Of a stretch of 64,000 bases of DNA, positions 41,272 to 53,170 are shown in pieces. Origin of the DNA: Plasmodiophora brassicae (taxonomy: Eukaryota > Endomyxa > Phytomyxea > Plasmodiophorida > Plasmodiophoridae); the NCBI GenBank assembly GCA_039704465.1, contig JASFAU010000015.1, positions 434,001-498,000 on the forward strand, written 5' to 3'. Below the pieces are notes generated by a model. That model was not told the DNA's origin. It saw only the letters and a program-made list of their open reading frames with translations, and did no database searches. Each line of letters starts with the position of its first letter. The stretch's first letter is position 1. The position numbers and the translations under genes are program-made.

Positions 41272-43031
41272 ATGGCTGGCATGGCCCCACTGGCCCCGCC
41301 GGGAACCCAATCCGATGGCCTGCCACCGGGGCACCATCAGGTGTCGCAGACGGCCGTTGTAGTACGTAACGTTGGCGCGCGGTGGGGGGACGCACTGCGT
41401 CGCGCGCGATCAGCGATGACGGCGGCGGCTTCCTGGGGGGACCTGGGCATCGAGTCCGATGCGGGCAGCGACCGCATGCGGTTCGCGCAGCGGTTCAGGG
41501 CGGATTCGCCGCTGTACAAGGCGCAGAAGGAGGCGTTCGTCAGCGGGTCGGGCGGGACGTCGCTGGCCGAGGTCAACCTGATCTGTGCGGTCACCGCCGT
41601 CAGTCGCGCCGGCAGCAGCGTTGTCCTGGGCGTTCCCGCGCGGCTGACAAACCGACGGCGCAGATGTCGATCGTGTCCCATCATCTCGTCTGGCGGGTCC
41701 TGCGCCCGACGCGTCTCTCGCAAACGTCCCTGCTGGGCAACTTTGCGCTGGAGTTTCTCGCCACCCCCGTTGTCGTCATGCTCGTCATGCTGTATCCAAC
41801 TGCGTTACCGGTGCCAGCCAGCAACGTTGCCTGTACACTCGCTTTTACCCTGATCGTGCCCCGCAGGTGGTGCTTGGGCTGCAGGTCGTCGTCAGCACCG
41901 TGTGCGTTCTGTGGCGACCGTCGGTCGTCGCCTGGGATCACCCGTCGCAGGTCCAGCGGCTGGCGCATTCCCGGCTCCGTTTCGTGACCTGGTTCCGAGC
42001 CTCGTTCATGATCTGCACGATCTGTGCGATCCTGGCTGTCGACTTCCCCGTATTCCCCCGGCGGTTCGTCAAGACCGAGACGTTCGGGACGTCCCTGATG
42101 GACACCGGTGTCGGGTTCGTTGTCTTCTCCTCTGGCCTCGTTTCGAAGCAGGCGCGACGAGTGCGGGCGCCGTTCCTTCGCGTTCTCCTCTCATGCGCTC
42201 CCGTACTGGTGCTGGGGTTCGTTCGGCTCGCGGCCGTCCGTGCCGTGGATTACCAGACACACGTTTCCGAATACGGTGTGCATTGTAAGCTCCTGGCGGC
42301 CGGTGCGTCCGTTTGGTTCCAGTGACACGTGCGTCCGATCAGGGAATTTCTTCTTCACGCTTGCGTCGGTTGCGCTTGCGTCGGCTCTCCTGGATCCGGT
42401 CCTGCAGGTCGTGCCGCCGCTTCCTGTCGCCATTAGCGTCAGTGTTCTGTTCGAGGTTGCCCTCGGCGTTCTGGACCCGAATCTCGAGTTCCTATTCCAC
42501 AGCGCTCGCGACACTTCGTTGTGGGCGGCCAACCGGGAAGGTCTCTGCAGTTCGTTAGGGTACCTGTCGTTGTATCTGGTTGGAGTGGATATCGGGAGGC
42601 GTTTGCAACGACAGAGGACACGAGAGTCCTGGTGGCATCTGGTTCGTGGATTGGCGGCGTCCTCGTTGGTTTGCTTTGCGATTATCGTCACGCGTGGCAG
42701 CGGGTACGTTTCGCGTCGGTTAGCGAACCTGTACTTCGTGACGTGGATCCTGGCAATCAATACCGCCATTGTTGCGTTCCTCCTTGCGTACGACTTGGTA
42801 TCTGTTGGGCCGAGCGAGAACCACGACAAGCCTGTTCTGACAGCCGTCGCACGGAACCAGCTCGTTGTGTTCCTGGTGGCCAATCTGCTAACGGGATTCG
42901 TCAACCTGACGGTACAGACGCTGTATGCGTCGGATTTCGTTGCAATCGTCCTGCTCCTGTCGTACCTCTTCGTCGTGATTGGCACGGCGTACATCTGCGA
43001 CCAACTTGACCTCACGTTGAAGTACTGGTGA
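41272..43031 (+). CDS. PIGW: GPI inositol acyltransferase (PIG-W/GWT1)
   Basis: Several exons, ends only partly set: 41272 to about 41640, about 41670-41860, about 41870-42280, then 42335-43031. Family marks are YKAQKEAFVSGSGGTSLAE at the N-terminus, WRVLRP, then FPRRFVKTETFGTSLMDTGVG, LANLYFVTWILAIN and the final LLSYLFVVIGTAYICDQL span. About 12 membrane helices are expected. The enzyme acylates the inositol of GPI precursors in the ER. Compared with other PIG-W proteins, about 80 residues precede the conserved start, from the Met at 41272 (MAGMAPLAPPG). Either the N-terminus is extended or the true Met lies at 41416 or later. Confidence 0.88.
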
Positions 43032-43161
43032 TGAGACACGTTCACCTAACACAGCCAGCAAGCCCATAACATTGATCTGTGTATGTCGAAATGGAATGCA
43101 TTGATCAATAAATTACATGCCCGGAACACTTGACTCTACGATCGCATTCGCGACGATGGGC

Positions 43162-45402
43162 TCAGTCAGTCATCACGACATCATCCTGCCTTGACCGCGA
43201 ATTAAACTCTTGAATTGTGACGTCAGCGTAATAGCGAACGTCGACATCGTCATCGGCTGACAGTTTCTTCAGCACAGGCATCGCTGCCGATTCGATCATT
43301 TGCGGAGACAGGTGTTCAGACACTGCCTTGAGGAATTTCGCCACATTGAATCGGACGTTAGCCACCTGCACGAAACATGAGGGATGCAGCAAGGCGGACA
43401 GAGCAACCACAGTACGGACGGAATCATCGGCGAGCTTCAGAACGGCCGGCAGAAGGGACTGCGTAACAATGCCTGCATTCAGGACGGATGCAAGCTCCTA
43501 GAGCCACTGCCTCAGTCGGGCGGCACACACGTCACGCCGCCGGCACCTTACAATAACGGCAGTCATCGCATTCATTCTGTACAGGTAGTGCGGGTTGGAG
43601 ATCATTTCCACCACGCGAGGCACGACGAACTTCGCGGACCATTCGGGTCCAAAGATTCGCGTAAAGCGTGTCAGGTTCTTGGTAGCGGCAGTCCGGACGG
43701 AGAACACCGGATCGCACATCCAGGACATTGACAGATTCTGCAGGTGGTCCTCGAAGAACGACGACCCTAGTCGCTCTGCAATCAGGGGGACGTTCTCAAT
43801 GATCGCCAGTCGGACGCGCCAGTTCGAGTCACTGGCAAGTTCCACGATCGCAGGAAGTAGAGAGTTTGTAAACAGATCCATGCCGACCAGATCACGAGTT
43901 CCGTCCAGTCGAGATATGATGTTCAATCGAACGTCCGCAACTGGATCACCTATATCGCAGGTTCAGTTGCCCGAACCCGGAAATCGACATCTTCCTTACG
44001 AAGGAGCAACAGAAACAGAGGAAGAATGCTGTCGTAGAAATCGTCTCGATTGATAAACTTAGAAAGGCCCATGACAGCCGTGGCCAGAGCGGCCCGGACA
44101 TACTGGGACGCATCGGATGCCAGGTCCCTCACGACGGGCATGACTTTTGTCATTATCAGTGACCGGTCCAGGTGTTCGGAGAACACTACGACGACGTCGT
44201 CAGATACAGGCGCACGCATACAACGACATGCACGTCGTTGCGTACAGGCGACTTTCGAGGACGCAACGGTCCGCACCTCCGGCTCCGGGTCTTGCAGTAA
44301 CTTGATGAAGGCGTCCACTATAGGTCCACGGATAACGGCTGGTTCGAACGGCTTGCACAGCTACATCGACTGGTTAGGCCGCGCGTCCAAAGCATCTCAG
44401 CAACGCAATCCTGTACGTCGATAATCTTGTCCGCAGCCATGTACCGCACGCGCCACGACTTGTCCTCAAACGAGGTCAGGAGAATTGGAAGCAGAATCTG
44501 GTCCTAAGAGCCATGAGGAACAGCACAAGCACGGCGGCAAAAGCGACAGGCTTACGATATCGGTCTTGTTGAGAATGGCCCCGATCTTGACACAGGACTC
44601 CACAGAAAGAAGCCGGACAGAGTCCTGGTCGTCTTTCGCCAAAGCGACGAAACACGGATAGAGGATCCCGGTGAATAGCTTCGTATCGACGGCGTGGCAA
44701 AGGTCGCCCAAGTTGCACGACGCAGCTCGCCGGACCATGGGCGTGTCATCGGCACATAACTTGGCAAACAGTTGCAGCAACAGCGAACATCTACGACAAC
44801 GGAAACGTCAACCGATGCGCGTAACAATATCGACCTCGTGACGTGCCTTTGGCCATCGACGTCTAACGTTTTAGCAAGCGCTCTGTAGGCAACGACAAAG
44901 AGGGGGCAGCAAGCGGCCCGAGACGTGAACCATTCCCCCATTGCAAGACGTTCAATGAGGGGCAGGAAATGGTCGATAATCTGCTCTCGACTCAGCATCG
45001 ACGCGACTTTGACTACGGACTCGATCGCTTTGTCTCGGACGGCTGGCTCTTCAACTGCCGCTATTGTTTCTAATGGCGCAAAGAGAACATGCCCGAATTC
45101 GACCCCGCCGATCTATGCGTCGCTTAGGAATTGTCGGCAACCGTAGGCTTGTTCCTTCTTACATAATCGACAAGCTTCGGGACCTGTTCCGCAAGCGCTA
45201 CGAGAACATCGTCTTCGTCTTCGATGAACTCATTCAAATATGGAATAAGCTCGTTGCGTGTCCGCTCCGGGCCAAGCGCCCGCGCGATGTCGCCCAATTT
45301 CCTGACCGACGCCAACCGCACCGCCATATTATCGTTTTTCAATTCGTCAATCAGCGTCGCGATCGGTATGATCTGCGACTCAGACGCCGGCAGGTCTTTC
45401 AT
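43162..45402 (-). CDS. PPP2R1A: Protein phosphatase 2A scaffold subunit A (PR65)
   Basis: Minus-strand HEAT-repeat protein with about nine short introns, not all resolved. Conserved blocks in order: IPIATLIDELKNDNMAVRLASVRKL with ALGPERTRNELIPYL (first exon, Met at 45402), MGEWFTSRAACC (about 44930), DDTPMVRRAASCNLGDL (about 44740), DQDSVRLLSVESCV, KSWRVRYMAAD, SQYVRAALATAVMGLSKF, WRVRLAIIENVPLIAERLG, NPHYLYRMNAM and finally VANVRFNVAKFLKAVSEHL. It ends in DDVVMTD. PP2A-A is the scaffold joining catalytic C and regulatory B subunits. The 130-bp convergent spacer with PIG-W carries AATAAA at about 43103 on the plus strand. Confidence 0.92.
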
Positions 45403-45746
45403 AAACGACGGCGGGGTCTGCCCACCATCTGACGCCGCCCCCCATCAACCGAAACGCCACCCGCCGGTCACTGGGCACATGCACGTACCGTGAAGCACTC
45501 TGGAGGCCGTCATATCACGCACGACCCCCGTCCTGTCTGCACCCGCGCCGACAACAACAGCTTCACCAAATGGCAGCGGACACGCGCAATGACAAAAGTT
45601 CCGCGCCTCGCACTCGTCGATTGATCAGCCCGTTTTGATTTTTGGAGGACTGTTCGAGCACTGGACACGTGACTGCCTCAAGTTGGAATGGTAATAACCA
45701 CCCTACCACTCGATAATGTGCCGTCCTTCGCGGTTTATAGTTAGTT
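45403..45746. other. Spacer without a gene
   Basis: Upstream of PP2A-A and downstream of PEX7, both on the minus strand. It must contain the PP2A-A promoter. No coding sequence or repeat is recognised. Confidence 0.4.
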
Positions 45747-46850
45747 TTACGATCCGCGTGCGGGGACAGGTAACTGCAGAACGAATGTGCGGTTGTCCCA
45801 GGCGCAGGTCGCAAGCTGGCCTTCGACAAACAGGTTGAAGTCGACGCCGAGCACGAACTCGGTATGCTTGTCGAACTGGAACAGGAGCGGGTTGTCGACA
45901 GCGGCGTAATCCCAAACACGGACGGTGGTATCACTGCGAAACTGTTAGGCAACGCTAAACCCCAATAGCCATTTCACGTACTAAGCAGCGGATGCGACAA
46001 CGGTTTCACGGTGCGGGGACATCTTGATCCTTCGAACGGCAAACTCGTGCCCTTTCAGGCAATGAAGCATCCTCTGGGATCGAAGGTCCCATATCCGCAA
46101 CGTTCGATCCACCGATCCAGTGGCGATAATATTCGGGTTGTACTTGTTCCAGTCGCAAGTCAGCACTTCGTGATCATGCGCGGGAATGCACATGGCCGCC
46201 CTGGGGGCGTTCTGGTCCCAAATCCGCAGCGTCCTGTCGCCCGAGGCAGAAGCGAACGATTCAGCGCGATGCGGAGACCATCGACTGCTGTATATGCATC
46301 CAGTGTGCTCCTGGAAAGTACGAATGCTTGATGGGCGCCCAGGATGCCATTGCTGCCATGAGCACGAACATTAGAGAATGCACACCAGTACATCGGTGGA
46401 CGGCAGGCAGACCTTAACGGTACCATCCCATGAACCAGAGAGGAACGTATCCTTGGAGACGAGGTTCCAGTCAACGCTATATACTTCGGCAGTGTGTTCA
46501 GCGAATATCCTAGGAGGAGTCTGCCCGGACAGGTCCCAAAGGCGGACGGACGCGTTGCCGCACGCCGACACGACATGGTTCGGGTTACACTCGCTCCAGG
46601 CGCAGTCAAACAATCCTTCTGGGCAGCTGAACGTGGTCACGTTGACCAGCTGCCCATTGACGACATCGAAAATACATTGCTGCCCGGTGCCGATCACGCC
46701 GAAATGCTAACGGTGACGTCAGATCCCATGGCGCCTATCTGGACACAATCCCGCAACCTGGGCCGTAGCGACTGCGAGCCGGTTCTGCTGGAACGGGCTC
46801 CACTCGACAGCATACCCCATGAACTCGCTGACCGCGCTGGCGACCTCCAT
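45747..46850 (-). CDS. PEX7: Peroxisomal targeting signal 2 receptor
   Basis: Model complement(join(45747..45933, 45982..46352, 46413..46706, 46758..46850)), 314 residues (family about 320). Three introns of 48, 60 and 51 nt. Seven WD40-type blades; diagnostic steps are GYAVEWSPFQQNRLAVAT at the start, WSECNPNHVVSACGNASVRLWD, SGSWDGTVK, ASASGDRTLRIWD, IPAHDHEVLTCDWNKYN and the final KHTEFVLGVDFNLF. PEX7 carries PTS2 enzymes into peroxisomes with a PEX5 or PEX20-type co-receptor. The Met at 46850 matches the family start. Confidence 0.93.
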
Positions 46851-46982
46851 CGTCGCGTCGACGTCGCCGCGCAATTCCTATCCGCGGCTGCTAATCGGCC
46901 TTGCCGTCACCGCGACATCAAAAACAACGCCGAACCTGCGCCGACGGAACGGGTGATGGGGACCAGGGCGCGGCCTGGAAAC

Positions 46983-47135
46983 ATGGCGCAGGACGATCGG
47001 AAGATTTCGAAGCAGGCGAGAATCACGACACGCTCCCTAAAGGAGAAGCCCCGTTGGGCGGAGAGTAAACTTCGCGCCGCAGTCGACGAATTCAATGCCG
47101 TGTCTGGCATCAACGAGGCTGTCCTCATATCCTGA
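46983..47135 (+). other. Small basic open frame divergent from PEX7
   Basis: Fifty codons from an ATG 132 bp upstream of PEX7's start. A basic helical sequence (KISKQARITTRSLKEKPRWAESKL) precedes a hydrophobic end. An intron could extend it. Not recognised. Confidence 0.25.
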
Positions 47136-47621
47136 ACGTATGGTCTATCGAGAATCGTATCCAGAATTTCATTCCTGAGGCTGAGTACGAGGTTCACCCG
47201 CTATCTATAAACTCAGTCTACTTTATGGTCAATTGAGCCCTTGGAAGTATCAGCTCCAGGCAGCCCCAAGGTGTCATGTTGGCCTCTTCAACACGGACCC
47301 CTTGCTCTGATTCACCAGTGCCGCGAATGTCCGCCGGTATGGACAGCATTGCTGTTGTCCGCAACGTCGTCTCCCGTGAAACATTGCCGACTGGTGACTG
47401 GTGTGAGTGACGTGGTTCCGATTTTAGGACGACGCGCGTCGGAAGGGCGGCGCAGTTCCGCGGGTACGGTTCGCCTCGGAGGACATTGGCGACTTTACGG
47501 CCAGGCGTTTGTGGGAGCGTGCCGTCCTGCGGGCGTGTGATACAGGCACTGGACGTGTCGCGTCACACAGTCGAGTCGTCGCGTTCGGGTGCACATGTTC
47601 AGCATCGTCAGTCGGTGACCG

Positions 47622-50600
47622 ATGGCGAGGTCGGCGCGATTGGGCGAGTATTTCGTCGTTGTCGGCGCCGGCGACGATCTTGTCCCGATCGCTGGGCAGA
47701 ATAGTAGTGACCCGTTGAAGATTTCCTTCCAAGGTGCATTCGCTCTTTCGTGCCATTGTATGACGACCCTGATACGCTCCGCAGGAGATGTCCTCGATCG
47801 CTTTCCAATGACCGTGTCGCCTAATGACAGCGTCGTGGAATTCCCTCCAGGCATCGCAATGTTCTGCCTGCCCCATGGGTTACGCTTCTCGTTGACATCC
47901 GAAATGCCGACCTTCTTCTCATTCGCTTCGACGATTGGAAGCGGGGAACGGCTATACGGCTATTGCCTAATGTTCTTTGAGCGCGCCTCGAATGTATATG
48001 CCGCGTTTGCCTGACGCCAACGTGACATGGCTGACGTGTCCAACGTAGGAGACAATTGCGAAGGCGAAAGCAACGGCCATACAAATCGACAGCAAAAGTG
48101 TGGCCAGCGAGAACGTTCACGTACAAACGGGCTCTCGGTAGGCTACTTCATCGGTCTGTGTCTTTGGCGTTAACGATTAACTTTCGGTTAGTTTCGAATC
48201 ACCGGAGGAACCTGCTGCTAAGGAGACTGTGGTTTGCGATTTACCAACTGTCGACGGCACCTCTGATGTCGTCCCGGGGGCGGCTGACGATTCGGACCCA
48301 TCAGTATCGTCCGAAGACGCCGCTTTCGAGGGCGTAGGTCACCCACGCCCCCTTTATTGCACGTTTAGTCATTCATCTGTCAGGATGTATTCTTTGACGC
48401 CGAAGAAGCTGTCGAAGATGCTCAGGACCTCGTTTCGGAAAAGACGGTTTCAGACGACGCCCAGGAAGTTTGGTAATTTGGCCCTCGCAGAATACGTTCG
48501 TCTGCACGGGCGGGGTCTCAGTGTCGTCGGCACAGGTTCCTGCCGAAGTGCATATGCATTCTTTCCTGCTGGAATTTTCTCGGTGCCATGAGGACCTACC
48601 TGACGCAACTGTACCGCATAACGCTCACTCCTACGAGCATCCCGATTGAGCGATATCTGTCCAACTTTATGCGCGAAATCCCGGTCCCACCTCGAGGCAA
48701 TGTCAAGGTCCAGTTCAGCGTTGCTGACAAAACGATTTGGTACGTCTGTCGACATCGCGTTGCGTGCGTCTCTGCTGACCTTCTCGTGTAGTCTGTCACG
48801 CTCGCCGCCCAATGATCCGCTTCGCGACTGTGTTGATGGGTTCGACATTCTTGAGCTCTTTGAGCTACTGCCAGTGGACAAGGTGCCCATCATGCCCTGC
48901 ATATCTGAAATTGGTTTTGACCTGTGCCATAGGTTGTCACTGTGCTAGAGTGCTTACTGTTGGAGCGGAAGGTCGTTTTGTTAAGCTCTCAGTATTCCTT
49001 GCTAACGCCTGTCGTCGAAACGTTCTTACTGCTCATGTATCCGTTCCGGTGGCAGCATGTCTATATCCCGCTCTTGCCTGAGGTGCGTAGTCGAGACAGG
49101 GCGATGCCTCCGCGGTTCTGATGTCACCTTCAGGCGCTTCTTGACTTTCTCAATGCCCCTATGCCGTATCTAATTGGCACGCACCTGTCCTTTGTCCGGT
49201 CGTACGCCGACCTTCCTGATTCTGTTGTTATTGTATGCTACGTCACATGGATGTCACTGGGAACCTTCTAACCATGGTGGGTAGGTCAACCTCGATACCC
49301 AGTCGATTGTCGTCCCAGGGAAACCCCCTCATTTTCCAGGTAAGCTCGAGCGTACCCGCCGCATGCTGTGGCGCTCATGCCATGGCTCAGATCACGAGCG
49401 TGTCAAGCTGCTGGCGGCTCTGAAGAGTTTGGCTGACTACCAGACCACACTTTGGGAGCGGCGGCAGCCCGCGTCGTCGGGTCCTAGCCCAACTGGCTCC
49501 TGTGCATCCGTTTGTGAGCAGCAGGCTGTGTCCTGGACACAGTCCGACCTTGCTTTCACGAACGCGCCACCACCAGACCAAGTCGAAACGAGCCGGACGT
49601 TGCGATTCGGAATGGATTCGAAGGCTATCCGGACCGCGTTCTTTCGTGTCCATGTATCCATATTCAAATCGTACCGGGATTTCATCGTGTATCCTTCAGA
49701 GGCTGAGCCGTTCCCCGCGTCATTGTTCAAATCCGATGAGTGAGTGCGACCCACTCTTGCCGATCGAATCGCCCAACGCTTAACCACACTGCAGGTTCAT
49801 TGCCAGTTTCCCGAATACCGCCCATCGGTTCCTGCATGACTTCCTGACCACACAAGCGTTTAGCCGGTTCATTGAGGAGCGCGTTGTGCCGGGTTGCGAC
49901 AGCGGATCGGCCATATCGTCCCCGAACGCGTCGCCAACCGAGTCGCTGGGAGCGATGTGGAGTTGTGAGCAGACCGACGCCGACATTCTGTTCTTCGACG
50001 AATCCATCGTCGAGAAGCACAACCGGTCGAAGTTCGCGAAGAAGCGCCCGACCCCGTTTCTGGATCAGAACCTTTCCGAGACGACCACATTTGTGGCGCC
50101 GTGCCCAGATCAAACACAGCTTCCTGCCGGTGACGTTCCGTACCGATACCCATTCTGGCCTAGCAAGCTTGATCCTTCCCTGTTCAACGAGCCGCGCATA
50201 ACGAAATCTCTGCTGAAATCCGACTCGGCGCGTCGTCGAACCTTCGCATTGCGAATGGCCAAACGAACGGTATGGGATCGCAACAACCTAATCATGTCGC
50301 TCTCTGATTGTGGGTATGTGTGTGTATGTTCGTCGGACAGTTGTGGGATCGTCGGCCAAGCGGAACCAATCTCGCGCCAGCGAGTTGTATGCGCAGTGTA
50401 TATGGGATCTGGTTCTCGCTGCTGACCGCCACTGCCATGAGCAATGGGTCGTCGCGTTTGCTGGAGTTGGCGTTCCCGGTCCTGGACCAGTTGAGGAGCG
50501 CTGTGATCCCTGTCGACATCAATTGCTATCGAGACCTGATCGTAGCCTTTGGCAAGTGCAAACACCCTGACCTGGCGCTGGTCGTCCTTGACCACATGCA

Positions 50601-51552
50601 ACGGTATTCGTCGACCCAGTGGGGGTGCGACCACTGGTTACTGATTACTGCTACCTGCTAGGGACGGGGTTGTTGCCGACGCGACGATTTACTCGGCGCT
50701 CTTCACCGCATTCAGTACCAATGGTGATCTGTCGCATGCATACCATACGCTGGGGTCGCTTGGCCGCACCAAGAAATCCAATTCCCCACAAGCGTCTTCC
50801 GGAAATCCAGATGGATCGACGACGCTGGCATCGCTGTCCAATTCGTGGAGACGCGAACGGACGCCTTCACCAGTGCTTCCACAGATCGTGGAGAAAGAAT
50901 GCGCCCAACGGTTTCAATCTGCATTCCCTGGTAAGCTGGGCCCGTTCGAACGTGCTCACACGCACATGCTGATATGGTTATACCTTCAGGTCTACAGTGC
51001 AACACGCGGGAGACCTGTCCTCAGTGCCATGTCGTTGTTTCCGACGAGGCCATCAGGCGCGGTTGGCGAATCGACAGTAACGACTATACCACTGCCTGCG
51101 AGAGCTGTCACAACCGGTTCGTTCCACGATTCTGCATCAGCGCCGCGGATGGGTCAGATCCGACGTACTGCGAATATCTGTCCCCGAACGTCCTGCACAA
51201 GGAGCTGGACACTCTGCTTCGCGATACACACAGCGAGACGAGCCCCGGTGCGTACATATCGTCGCGCACGTTCCGGCTACGCTCGCCAACCATCTTCTGG
51301 AACCTGGTCTGGCATATCACCAACTACTCGCTGCCGATCACGTTCCTGATCCCCTGGATGTCCCCACCTGTGTCGCCAACCAACAGCTCGGCAATGGCAG
51401 CTGCCCGAAGTCCTCGGAAACCGCCCCGGCAGACGTCCAGCAAAGGCCTCGAACGAACGAAACGGGCTGTCAGTCGGCAATCGGCCAGTGCAGCCAACGC
51501 CGATCGAGCCCTCCTTGAAGGATGCACCGATACTGTCGTGGACCTACCATGA
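47622..51552 (+). CDS. DENN-domain Rab GEF of the DENND4/Crag type
   Basis: Many short introns, mostly not resolved. Upstream DENN: YFVVVGAGDDL, then FPPGIAMFCLPHGLRF and PTFFSFASTIGSGERLYG (47640-47970). Core DENN: YRITLTPTSIPIERYLSNFM, LLLERKVVLLSSQYSLLTPV, YPFRWQHVYIPLLPE and APMPYLIGTHLSFVRS (48600-49220). Downstream DENN: FRVHVSIFKSYRDFI and FLHDFLTTQAFSRFIEER (about 49640-49890). A PPR-like pair follows (50500-50740). Then a zinc-ribbon CPQC with CESC flanks GWRIDSNDYTTA, and YLSPNVLHKELDTLL (51000-51210). This order is that of DENND4 proteins, which activate Rab10-type GTPases in exocytic traffic. The N-terminal MABP domain of animal members is not seen. The true C-terminus may extend by an intron beyond 51540. 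Confidence 0.85.
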
Positions 51553-52322
51553 CGGCCATCGCAGCATATCCTACACCGAGTTAATTATTATGTCGTGATT
51601 GCCCTGGTGGTTCTGTACACATGCGCGCTAGTCCTGGCACGGGTGGCGAGCGAACCGGCGCCGACGTCTCCTGATGCGAACCAGCACGCGGAGCAACGTT
51701 TGACGACGCTATGTATGTAGGTAGGTACAATACTCTGAACACGATTGTCGGGGGGCCTTTGTCCCGATGGACCTCGTACGCGGAGTCGTTAACGCGGACA
51801 CTCTGCGCGTCTCCGGCAGCGACGTCGGCATCATCTGGTAGCGCCCACCGACGTACGGAAGCACTTCGGTTTCATTTAGGGTCGAGGATGGATATGAATT
51901 GTAACTGCCCAGAACGTTGACAAGCACATGGGGTACGATTTCGTGTGTCAAGAATAAGAACAGCCGGATTTGCTGATGGGCCATGCCATTTGATCCGCAT
52001 GCCACGGCATTAGACGCGCGGACTGGTAACAAGCCCAGGCTAACCTGTCGTTGTCGCACTCCGTGCCGTAAACCCGCGTCGTCGCCCGACCCTTCACTAT
52101 GGGACCCAGAACAGCCTCCCGGAACAGACCACGCGGGCGCTGCTCCCACGATGGGGGCAACGCATCGCAGCTCCGGCCGGCACGGGAACATGTCCAACAG
52201 CAATATGGCCGGCCGTCTGATTGGCGTAGACAGCGCGATCGTGTGTGCCGACTTTCAGTGGCTGTGGCTGTGGAGCTTCGGACTGCGTAGGTGGTACGGT
52301 CGTTGTCGATAGAGCGTCCGGC
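51553..52322. other. Unresolved stretch
   Basis: A possible membrane span (YYVVIALVVLYTCALVLARVA) is encoded at 51590-51655 on the plus strand. Minus-strand frames at 51709-52200 look partly coding (IRLFLFLTHEIVPHVLVNVLG). Neither forms a gene I can support. The end must hold the CWC21 promoter. Confidence 0.3.
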
Positions 52323-53006
52323 ATGTCGTACAACGGCGTGGGGTTGTCGACGGCACGCGGCTCGGGGACGAACGGCTATGTGCAGCGGAACGTGAGCGCC
52401 CTGCGCAGGGCGACGCCGTCGATGCGCGTGGCGCCCGACGACGCGGCGGCGCCGCCGAGGATTAACGCGCGCGCCGACCCGTCCCTCGTCAAGCATCGCG
52501 AGGAGCGCGCCGTCGCCGTCCAGTGCATGGCACTTCGCGTCAAAATGGAGGATGCGGGCGCGTCCGAAGACGAAATCGCCAGATCCGTTGCTGAATTGCG
52601 GCAGCGCCTATCCAGTGGCCCGTCCTCGAGGGCGATCGCCCAGAAGGAACCCGAGCTCGAAGCCGTTCTCGTCGAAGCCAAGAACCGGAAGATGAAGGAC
52701 GCGCTCGGGATCAGGGACGAGTCGGATCCCGCTCCACCACCGAAACCTGCGTTCGAACGCCCGGCCGGGCTGCCGAGACGGCCCTGGCTGGACCGAGGCG
52801 ATGGCCCGCTGCCGCCGAAACGCCCGAGAAATCAGGAGCGATCGCCGCCGCCGGACGGGCACGCCGCTGCTGTCCGTCGACCGTTCGGCAACGACCGTGC
52901 TGACTGTCATACCAGGCGCAGAGATGCTGCTGAGGTCGTGGCCGTGCGCACCTTGTCGACCGTGATCACCCAGGTCCAGCGGCAAGCAGTGGAATCCCGC
53001 ACGTGA
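52323..53006 (+). CDS. CWC21: Spliceosome-associated CWC21/SRRM2-type protein
   Basis: Single exon, 227 residues. The N-terminus MSYNGVGLSTARGSGTNGYV matches the invariant start of CWC21/SRRM2, followed by the cwf21 helix (KHREERAVAVQCMALRVKM). The rest is Pro/Arg-rich and disordered. The protein binds Prp8 and Snu114 near the catalytic centre and affects 5-prime splice site use. That is of interest in a genome with loose donors. It is about 165 bp from the convergent YAK1 gene. Confidence 0.9.
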   Translation: MSYNGVGLSTARGSGTNGYVQRNVSALRRATPSMRVAPDDAAAPPRINARADPSLVKHREERAVAVQCMALRVKMEDAGASEDEIARSVAELRQRLSSGPSSRAIAQKEPELEAVLVEAKNRKMKDALGIRDESDPAPPPKPAFERPAGLPRRPWLDRGDGPLPPKRPRNQERSPPPDGHAAAVRRPFGNDRADCHTRRRDAAEVVAVRTLSTVITQVQRQAVESRT

Positions 53007-53170
53007 CCGTCGTCATTGGGGGTGTGTCCCGAAACCCGTGTCGATATTCCATCCAGGCCGGTCGACGAACTCTAATGGTATTACACTTGTATGGGTTTAT
53101 TACCTATGGATGGCGGTAGGGGCACGAGAGAGCACGTATCGGGACAATAAATAGGTGTACCGCCCGAGGG

